Virus record (IMG/VR): IMGVR_UViG_3300045253_000092
Location: 1-44,599 of that record
Strand: one strand, 5' to 3'
Length of the DNA stretch: 44,599 bases
DNA from: a virus
Position 1 is the stretch's first letter, and the number at the start of each line of letters is the position of its first letter. This document shows, in pieces, positions 39,511-44,599 of this stretch. The notes beneath the pieces are model-generated. The model worked only from the letters and a program-made list of their open reading frames with translations, did no database searches and was not told the origin of the DNA. Both the position numbers and the translations under genes were made by a program.

Positions 39511-40323
39511 CTAGAATGCCTCGCCGCGGGCTACAGCGTCCGCAGCAGTCCAATCGAGCAGCACCTTGGTACCGGACCAGCCAGCGCCCCACAGAGGCTC
39601 AGAAGCCCCCTCCAGGCCCGCCGCGAACCAACTGTAAAACGAGCCGTCCGGCCGCTGCCGCACGTGGTAGTCGAACCGCGACGGCAGCCGGGCCACACCA
39701 CCGACGAGGGCCGCCGGGCTCGCGCCGGCAGCGAACGCCCGCTTGAGCAGCGGTATCGAGGCATCGTAGCTGCCCACCTTCGGCGTCCGCGGCGGATTCC
39801 GCCAGCCGTCCAGCAGCGCCGGGATCACCTTGTTGCGGTTGGGATTCTCGTAGACAGGTTGGGCGGGGCCACCGTCGCGAGTGCCCGGCAGGATGACGTG
39901 CGGGCCATCGGCGTCGGTGTAGATGCAGCGGGCGGCTAGGTTCGTCTCGTTGTTCCACGCGTGCGCCGCCTCAGATTCCAGCGCCACGCTCTTGAGCAGC
40001 CGCGCGGCGAGCAGATCGCCAGCGAAGGCCATCAGCCACAGTTGCGCATGCGAGCTCGTCGAAACTTCGGTGCGGGTCAACAGGCCGTCGCTACAAGGCC
40101 CGTAGGTGTCCAGCAGCGCGTAGTGGGCCAGCTTGCGGGCGATGGCTTCCTTGCCCGCCGTGGACGGCTGAAGGCACCAGATAGTGGCTGCCATCGCGTG
40201 CTGGTTGGGGCTAGTGCAGCCCGGAGGCCAGCCGCCATTAGGAGGCAACGGAAAGACGTGCGGCGGTGGACCGCCCGTCCCGAAGGCCCATAGGGTTTCG
40301 GCGCCAGCGTGTTCCCAGCCCAT
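39511..40323 (-). CDS. Hypothetical protein, 270 aa
   Basis: ATG with GGAGAG eight bases upstream. Product begins MGWEHAGAETLWAFGTGGPP, with a Trp/aromatic-rich helical body (ATIWCLQPSTAGKEAIARKL, LLTRTEVSTSSHAQLWLMAF, AHAWNNETNLAARCIYTDAD) and YENPNRNKVIPALLDGWRNP. No signal, membrane segment or recognised motif. Composition hints at an enzyme or an alpha/alpha-toroid-like fold, but nothing proves it. Its first 86 bases overlap the upstream gene in another frame. Confidence 0.6.
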   Translation of the reverse strand: MGWEHAGAETLWAFGTGGPPPHVFPLPPNGGWPPGCTSPNQHAMAATIWCLQPSTAGKEAIARKLAHYALLDTYGPCSDGLLTRTEVSTSSHAQLWLMAFAGDLLAARLLKSVALESEAAHAWNNETNLAARCIYTDADGPHVILPGTRDGGPAQPVYENPNRNKVIPALLDGWRNPPRTPKVGSYDASIPLLKRAFAAGASPAALVGGVARLPSRFDYHVRQRPDGSFYSWFAAGLEGASEPLWGAGWSGTKVLLDWTAADAVARGEAF

Positions 40324-40432
40324 TACTTGCTCTCCTGTTTGTCGTCATCCTCTGCCATCTTGAGTACATCACTGCCGCGTAGCCGAAGTTGGGAACCTCG
40401 CCACTCCACAGCACCTCGTCGTGGTCGCTCAT
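40238..40432 (-). CDS. Small basic protein, 64 aa
   Basis: ATG at 40432 overlaps the upstream stop (ATGA). Begins MSDHDEVLWSGEVPNFGYAA; the second half (MTTNRRASNGLGTRWRRNPM) is Arg-rich and coincides with the start of the next gene in another frame. The natural end may be lost through a frameshift: another frame gives MAEDDDKQESK and a stop just before the next start. Confidence 0.4.
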   Translation of the reverse strand: MSDHDEVLWSGEVPNFGYAAVMYSRWQRMTTNRRASNGLGTRWRRNPMGLRDGRSTAARLSVAS

Positions 40433-40815
40433 CGTTCTGGTACTCCGTCTAGCTCTTGCTGTAGCTCGGCGTTCTCTTTGCAGACATGCACCAGCGCGCT
40501 CTTGAGCAGCGGCGTCAAATCGCCCAGCACTTCGTAGCCGCCGCGACTCACGAGCACGTCGCCGCGTGCCAGCACTTCCACCTGGTACTCGCCGAACACG
40601 AAGGTACGCGGAGAGACGGTGCGTAGATCGCCCACCTCGCGGTGCAGGGCCTCCAGGTCGCGGACCTGCTCGGCTAACTCGTCGCGTTCGGCAGCAAGTG
40701 TCGCCAGCGAGACGGCAATGCCTCCCTCCAGCTCCCCGATAAGCCGATCTCTGTCGCGTATCGCCTCGTCGCGCTGTTGCACCACACGGTCGTAGTCGGG
40801 GCACTGGCGCCTCAT
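40429..40815 (-). CDS. Coiled-coil protein, 128 aa
   Basis: ATG 40815, coupled at its end to the next gene. Residues 10-60 form a strong coiled-coil (DYDRVVQQRDEAIRDRDRLI, LATLAAERDELAEQVRDLEA); then a small beta part (FVFGEYQVEVLARGDVLVSR) and a final helix. No family recognised. Confidence 0.6.
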   Translation of the reverse strand: MRRQCPDYDRVVQQRDEAIRDRDRLIGELEGGIAVSLATLAAERDELAEQVRDLEALHREVGDLRTVSPRTFVFGEYQVEVLARGDVLVSRGGYEVLGDLTPLLKSALVHVCKENAELQQELDGVPER

Positions 40816-40940
40816 TGGACACCTTCGCTCGCGGGCAGCGCGCTCATGCCGAGCACAAAAACGTTGATCGCTGCGTTGCGGTCACGGCCTTCGCTCTCCT
40901 CCCTCGCACCGGCGGCAACTCGCGGGCGGCCGGCGGGTCA
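40812..40940 (-). pseudogene. Short frame with TnpB-like zinc-knuckle remnant
   Basis: ATG at 40940 overlaps the upstream stop and opens a 19-codon frame (MTRRPPASCRRCEGGERRP). In an adjacent frame the following bases read EGRDRNAAINVFVLG and end with TGA just at the next start. Together (CRRC, then RDRNAAINV) this resembles the C-terminal CxxCG...DRDxNAAxNI block of TnpB-type proteins, but it would need a frameshift. It may be a decayed piece of such a gene or chance. Confidence 0.3.
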
Positions 40941-41990
40941 TGGCGTGTCCTTAACAAACGTGAGTGACCCTTCGAGTGCCCACGTCTGCGTGTAGTTGCA
41001 CCGGCAGCACTTCCACCCGCTCGTCGTGGCAATCAGGTCGCCGCAGCCGTTGGCGCAGGTGTACGGGTGGACGTTCTCGGCTACCTGATAACGGTTGAGA
41101 GCCACCACCTGCTCCTCGGTCCACGGCGCAGTGATGTGGCTGCCCGACGTGTCTCCTGCGTCGAGGGCGTCGAGGTACTCTCGTGCGGCAATCAGCTCAT
41201 CGGTATACGTCGGTCCGCGGTACGGCCCTGCATGACTCTGCGCGATTGACCACACCAGCCAATAGCGCGGATCGTCATGCGTTCTGTCGAGGCTCTCGAC
41301 GAGGTTACGCAGTAGCCGTTGAGCCACGGCCTCGCTGCTCATCGCGTCGTCACGCTGAAGGTTGAGGTCATCCATCTCCCGCTCGGCCTTCTCCAGCGCG
41401 GCGCGGGCGGCGGCGAGGTCTTTCTCGGCGAACAGCACTCGCACGTTGGCGCGCTCCGCTGCCTCGTCGGTCGGCATCACTGACAGGTCGATGTACGCAC
41501 CGCCGCCGATCTGGATCGACCACGCGAGCCTGCCGGCTGGCTTCACGTCGGGCTGATCGTGGGTGATGCTGAACTCGCCCTCCAGCACGGCACGCACAGC
41601 CTCGGCCAGCTCGTGCGCGGGCTTCGCGTCACCACGCCACGGTGCAGCGATCAGGTCGAGGTCGCGCGTCTCGCTGCCGTGAACGCCGACCGCGTAACCC
41701 ATCGCCCGCGCCACCTCGCGCACCTTGACGAGCGCCTCGGGGTACTTCTTTTGCCCGCGCATGAGGTTGCGTGTCGCGGTGACCTCGCTAGTCAATCGCA
41801 GGTTCTCCTCGCACGCCTCGCGGTGCAGGGCCTCCAGGGCGGCCCAGGCGGCGTCTGCGGCGCGCTCAGCGGCGAGCAATGGGAGATCGACATCCATCGC
41901 CATATCAACTAGGGCATCGACTGCCTCGCGCGCTTCCTTCAGCGCGTTCGCCAGCTGTTGCTCCATCGAGGTGGTCATCTCTCGCTCCAT
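40938..41990 (-). CDS. Three-part phage protein with nucleotidyltransferase-like motif and zinc ribbon, 350 aa
   Basis: ATG 41990. Residues 1-80 and 185-235 are coiled-coil. Residues about 88-175 form a domain seen in many phages: ARAMGYAVGVHGSETRDLDL, APWRG, and WSIQIGGGAYIDLSVMP. The HGSxxRDLDL piece with a later Asp resembles a reduced nucleotidyltransferase active site (Gly-Ser, Asp110, Asp112, Asp168). Residues about 310-340 hold a zinc ribbon (TCANGCGD, KCCRCNYTQTW). Activity unproven. Stop overlaps the next frame. Confidence 0.65.
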   Translation of the reverse strand: MEREMTTSMEQQLANALKEAREAVDALVDMAMDVDLPLLAAERAADAAWAALEALHREACEENLRLTSEVTATRNLMRGQKKYPEALVKVREVARAMGYAVGVHGSETRDLDLIAAPWRGDAKPAHELAEAVRAVLEGEFSITHDQPDVKPAGRLAWSIQIGGGAYIDLSVMPTDEAAERANVRVLFAEKDLAAARAALEKAEREMDDLNLQRDDAMSSEAVAQRLLRNLVESLDRTHDDPRYWLVWSIAQSHAGPYRGPTYTDELIAAREYLDALDAGDTSGSHITAPWTEEQVVALNRYQVAENVHPYTCANGCGDLIATTSGWKCCRCNYTQTWALEGSLTFVKDTP

Positions 41991-42310
41991 GATCCGAGCA
42001 CGCTCGGCTCTCTTGCCTCACGGCACGGCGCTCTCTGTCGTCCGATGTTCATCGACTCCAGCATCTCGTTGCGCAGCTTCGTCTCGACGCCGTTGAGCGT
42101 TCGGCTGCCGCGCGTATGCCCGTGCAGTCGCAGTGACAGCGCCGCCGGACCCGGATAGATCCCGCGCGACCATAGCCAGCGAACGGCGCGGCGGATGCGC
42201 TGCTCGCGGGTGCCGGGAGCGCCATCGCGTGGGATGAATATCTCGGCATCGTTGCCGATCATCGGCTGATAGCGCTTGTACTGCCGCGCGCGGAGGTCGG
42301 GCGCGATCAT
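41975..42310 (-). CDS. Winged-helix-like DNA-binding protein, 111 aa
   Basis: ATG 42310 is preferred over earlier in-frame starts because it follows the upstream stop closely. Residues about 35-85 look like a helix-turn-helix: REQRIRRAVRWLWSRGIYPG, PAALSLRLHGHTRGSRTLNG, VETKLRNEMLESM. Pattern xAVxWLxxxGxxPGPxAISxRLxG is typical of small phage regulators. Overlaps the 350-residue gene by 16 bases. Confidence 0.6.
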   Translation of the reverse strand: MIAPDLRARQYKRYQPMIGNDAEIFIPRDGAPGTREQRIRRAVRWLWSRGIYPGPAALSLRLHGHTRGSRTLNGVETKLRNEMLESMNIGRQRAPCREAREPSVLGSWSER

Positions 42311-42314
42311 GCGG

Positions 42315-42614
42315 TCACGGTCCGTACTCCACTCGCTCGCACGCGCCGCCACGGATTACGATCATCGGTAGCTCGCTGCCGTAGCAGTAAACCTGGAACC
42401 ACGGCACGTAGGCCATCTCGCCAACCACGTTCACAGCCACGATCTTCGTCACGTTGTGCGGTGCGTTGTTAGCGCTGCCGACCTTCCAGCGCTTGTCTCC
42501 CGCGCTGATTGACGTTATCGGCCTGTCGTCCTTGGTGAAGTCATGCTCGCCACTCATTTCGTTGGCTTCGCGCAGCTCGGCCAGCCGCTCCGCGCTCAAG
42601 GTAGTACCGCTCAT
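42315..42614 (-). CDS. Hypothetical protein, 99 aa
   Basis: ATG 42614 overlaps the upstream stop (ATGA), which decides the start. Helical N-terminus (LSAERLAELREANEMSGEHD), then beta-rich (RWKVGSANNAPHNVTKIVAV, GEMAYVPWFQVYCYGSELPM, IVIRGGACERVEYGP). No family recognised. Confidence 0.6.
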   Translation of the reverse strand: MSGTTLSAERLAELREANEMSGEHDFTKDDRPITSISAGDKRWKVGSANNAPHNVTKIVAVNVVGEMAYVPWFQVYCYGSELPMIVIRGGACERVEYGP

Positions 42615-43624
42615 GGAGACACGCACTGGAGCAGGCGCCCCGTCGAAGGTTGCAGCGGCGCCAGCCTCGCCCGCCGATTCTTGCTAATGTACTTCCACGC
42701 CCCACTCAGTACCTTGTCGAGCGCCACCATCGCATCACTCGGCGGCGGGCTGCACTGCGGCGCAGGCGGGCACGGCGGCACCGTGGGGCACGGAGTGGCG
42801 GTCGGTTGTAGTGTGGGAGTCGGCACAGGCGTCGGCACCGGCGTGGGTGTTGGTGTCGGCGGCGGCGTCTCCCCGCACGGTGGGTCGTTGACCTCGTACA
42901 ACGTGTAGTCCCGCCAGATCGCATGCGGGATCGGCGGCAGCACACCGCAGGGCTTCGTCCGATCCGAGATATGCGCCGGGTTCGCCGCCGTGCCGCCTTG
43001 CATGAAGGCCACGACCCATGCCCCGTAGTAGTTGTCACCCCGGCGCGCCTGATACTGAAGGTCGGTCGACTCCGTGGTACTCGCGCAGCTCGGGCTCAGT
43101 GGCTCGCCGTATGGCCCCTGCCCACCGTGCGTCGAGGCGTTCCCCAGCGCGGTGTCGTTGTTGCCGGACAGCTCGCAGCAGTACCCCGAGATCGTCTTGC
43201 CGACGAGCGAAGCCCAGTTCGTTTGGCCGTAGGCCGCCTCGTAGGCCGCGCGGGTCTCGTCGTTTGGCATCGCCGAGGGGAAGCCCGGCGTCTGGTTGTA
43301 GCGGCCGATGAACGCATTGAGCAGCGCGAGGTTCGGCAGCGGCACGTTGTTGGGCCACGGGTCGGGCTTGCCTGCATATGCCGCTGGCGCGTAGCCGGTG
43401 TGGCATGGAACCCCAGCGGCGAGCGCCTTGCCGAGCGCGTACTGGCCAGCGGTCTTACGCGTCGGTAGATGGGCGTGCTCAAACATCGTCTCGATGTCGG
43501 TGTCAACGACGGTGGCTGGCGGTGGCGGCACGCTCCACGCCCACCGGGCCAGCAGCATCGTCACCGCGAGGGCCACGGCGGCGATGATGAGGCAGCGCCG
43601 CCGGAAGGCTTCGGCTTCGCTCAT
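42611..43624 (-). CDS. Membrane-anchored exported protein with Pro/Thr linker, 337 aa
   Basis: ATG 43624 overlaps the upstream stop. Residues 10-30 are a signal-anchor (RCLIIAAVALAVTMLLARWA). The body has paired cysteines (ISGYCCELSGNNDTALGNAS, CASTTESTD, TKPCGVL) expected to form disulfides outside the cytoplasm. Residues about 250-290 form a linker of Pro-Thr repeats (PPPTPTPTPVPTPVPTPT). Unusual in an early phage operon; a role at the cell envelope, such as blocking other phages, is possible. No family recognised. Confidence 0.65.
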   Translation of the reverse strand: MSEAEAFRRRCLIIAAVALAVTMLLARWAWSVPPPPATVVDTDIETMFEHAHLPTRKTAGQYALGKALAAGVPCHTGYAPAAYAGKPDPWPNNVPLPNLALLNAFIGRYNQTPGFPSAMPNDETRAAYEAAYGQTNWASLVGKTISGYCCELSGNNDTALGNASTHGGQGPYGEPLSPSCASTTESTDLQYQARRGDNYYGAWVVAFMQGGTAANPAHISDRTKPCGVLPPIPHAIWRDYTLYEVNDPPCGETPPPTPTPTPVPTPVPTPTLQPTATPCPTVPPCPPAPQCSPPPSDAMVALDKVLSGAWKYISKNRRARLAPLQPSTGRLLQCVSP

Positions 43625-43833
43625 GCGGTCCTCTTGCTGATATTAGAAACGTTTCTACTGGTGAGCTTGAGTCGCAATTCGCCGTTCTCCCGGCGCAGCT
43701 TGCGGATGAGCCGCTCCTGCTCGCGGATCGTCTCGGAGAGCGTCCGGCAATGCTGCCTGAGCTGCTCCTCGGCGTCGCCCCGCCAGTCGGCTGCATCTGC
43801 CACAGCCTTGTCAGCACCGTTGTAGTGTCTCAC
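43621..43833 (-). CDS. Small coiled-coil protein, 70 aa
   Basis: GTG start with GAGGAGGG upstream. Helical and charged (AEEQLRQHCRTLSETIREQE, RLIRKLRRENGELRLKLTSR). Stop overlaps the next gene. No family recognised. Confidence 0.6.
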   Translation of the reverse strand: MRHYNGADKAVADAADWRGDAEEQLRQHCRTLSETIREQERLIRKLRRENGELRLKLTSRNVSNISKRTA

Positions 43834-43836
43834 TAG

Positions 43837-44160
43837 CTAACCCTCCTCTTTCCAGGCGGTTATCCGTATCTCGCGCATGGCAGCGCCCAGCTCGGTCAGG
43901 CCCTCACAGTCGAGTATCATTCCGATGTACCCGTGTCGTTGGTCGCTTGGTATCCGGCCACTCCAGATGAGTGACTCCAGGCGGCCGAGGGCCAAGTCCT
44001 TCATATCGCGCATTATCCGCTCGCCGTGCGGCCCATCGAAAACTGATAGCGGCGGCCATGAGGTCCACCAGCGACAGCCGAGGCAGCGGAGCCACGGCTG
44101 CCCATGATCCCCGGTCATCACCCGCAGGAGCGCTCCGCAGCGCGGACAGGCTAGCGGCAT
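43837..44160 (-). CDS. Zinc-ribbon protein (Lar-like), 107 aa
   Basis: ATG 44160, three bases after the repeat gene. CPRCGALLRVM and RCLGCRWWTSWPP form a two-knuckle ribbon (Cys5, Cys8, Cys26, Cys29), similar to Lar restriction-alleviation and related phage ribbons. The C-terminal part is helical (MRDMKDLALGRLESLIWSGR, LTELGAAMREIRITAW). Function unproven. Confidence 0.65.
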   Translation of the reverse strand: MPLACPRCGALLRVMTGDHGQPWLRCLGCRWWTSWPPLSVFDGPHGERIMRDMKDLALGRLESLIWSGRIPSDQRHGYIGMILDCEGLTELGAAMREIRITAWKEEG

Positions 44161-44163
44161 CCA

Positions 44164-44599
44164 TTACAGCTCCGCTGGCAGGCCGGAGGCGTCTGCGATC
44201 ACGAGCACCGGCTCGACGCGATGTAGCGCAGCCATGCGCCGCACCAAGTCCTGCATGCTGATCTGGAGCGCTTCGACGGTGGGGCGTAGGGCATCCCCCG
44301 CGGCAGCCCACGCGGCAGCCCTCCCGGCATCCCCCGCGGCATCCCACGCGGCATCCCCCGCGGCAGCCCACGCGGCAGCCCTCCCGGCATCCCCCGCGGC
44401 AGCCCACGCGGCAGCCCTCGCGGCAGCCCACGCGGCAGCCCTCCCGGCATCCCCCGCGGCAGCCCACGCGGCATCCCTCGCGGCAGCCCTCCCGGCATCC
44501 CACGCGGCATCCCACGCGGCATCCCCCGCGGCAGCCCACGCGGCATCCCTCGCGGCAGCCCACGCGGCATCCCCCGCGGCATCCCACGCGGCATCCCTC
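44164..44599 (-). CDS. Ala-rich 4-residue repeat protein, C-terminal part
   Basis: Continuation of the gene at 1-564 across the window ends. It reads the same four-residue repeat ([16 protein letters not shown], with AG breaks where the DNA has CCCGGC), then leaves the repeat near 44290 into [20 protein letters not shown] and [20 protein letters not shown], stopping at TAA 44166-44164. The closing part is an amphipathic helix plus a beta strand. Other frames here give repeats such as MPRG but cannot be joined to a start or end with normal sequence. Confidence 0.75.
   Translation of the reverse strand, partial: RDAAWDAAGDAAWAAARDAAWAAAGDAAWDAAWDAGRAAARDAAWAAAGDAGRAAAWAAARAAAWAAAGDAGRAAAWAAAGDAAWDAAGDAGRAAAWAAAGDALRPTVEALQISMQDLVRRMAALHRVEPVLVIADASGLPAEL
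44291..44599. repeat. 12-bp tandem repeat array, right end
   Basis: Twenty-five full 12-bp units (44299-44598) plus one partial unit before and one base after, same consensus as the left end. Together with the left part at least 33 complete units. Short-read assembly often stops in such arrays, which explains the window ends. Confidence 0.95.

Noticed and set aside
44199-44594. Long frames of MPRG and GCRVG type in the end repeat
   Set aside because: They are the other two frames of the 12-bp array. Only the WDAA frame connects to normal sequence with a start (564) and a stop (44164).

Overview
The window is best read as one complete tailed dsDNA phage genome, linearised at an arbitrary point. 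It has high GC and tightly packed genes, most joined by 1-4 base stop/start overlaps. Its structural set is podovirus-like: large terminase, portal, scaffold, major capsid protein, two adaptor-like proteins, a large nozzle-like tail protein, a tail fibre and several big internal/ejection-type proteins. No sheath, tape measure or baseplate genes are seen. Two encoded lipoproteins and a Cys/His endolysin with holin-like neighbours suggest a Gram-negative host; the host itself cannot be named. I see no integrase, no tRNA, no RNA polymerase, and no DNA polymerase, helicase or primase.

Layout. Both ends of the window lie inside the same 12-bp tandem repeat and inside the same leftward gene, so the molecule is circular or circularly permuted. 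A control region at about 4.0-5.8 kb divides it into two transcription units. The leftward unit starts from a clear sigma70-type promoter at 4063-4091 and reads 3933 -> 1/44599 -> 38855. It carries small early genes, an Imm-5-like Ala-rich protein, a PD-(D/E)XK exonuclease, an ERF-family annealing protein, the repeat protein across the ends, Zn-ribbon proteins, a membrane-anchored exported protein, a winged-helix-like protein and a Holliday-junction-resolvase-like nuclease. The rightward unit reads 4152 -> 38847. Its first part holds small proteins, a ribbon-helix-helix protein and two separate GroES-like co-chaperonins. Packaging follows at 9.4-11.9 kb, head genes at 12.0-18.9 kb, adaptors, nozzle and Gly-rich virion proteins at 19-26 kb, fibre and internal virion proteins at 26.6-36.8 kb, and lysis at 36.8-38.7 kb.

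How it works together. A 10-bp palindrome, GGTAT(G/A)TACC, sits at three probable promoters and at the start of a fourth unit, suggesting a shared operator; the small ribbon-helix-helix protein at 6229-6375 is one candidate ligand. Recombination (exonuclease plus annealing protein plus resolvase) is phage-encoded, while replication appears to be borrowed from the host. Two GroES-like proteins just before the head genes may help fold the capsid.

Most striking: the 1464-residue putative ejection protein (32393-36787) contains a well-formed GGDEF (diguanylate cyclase) domain without the inhibitory RxxD site, and a second reading frame inside this segment also looks protein-coding. Just after the endolysin, at the convergence point of the two operons, lies a 49-codon ORF that looks like the middle of a bacterial uridine kinase.
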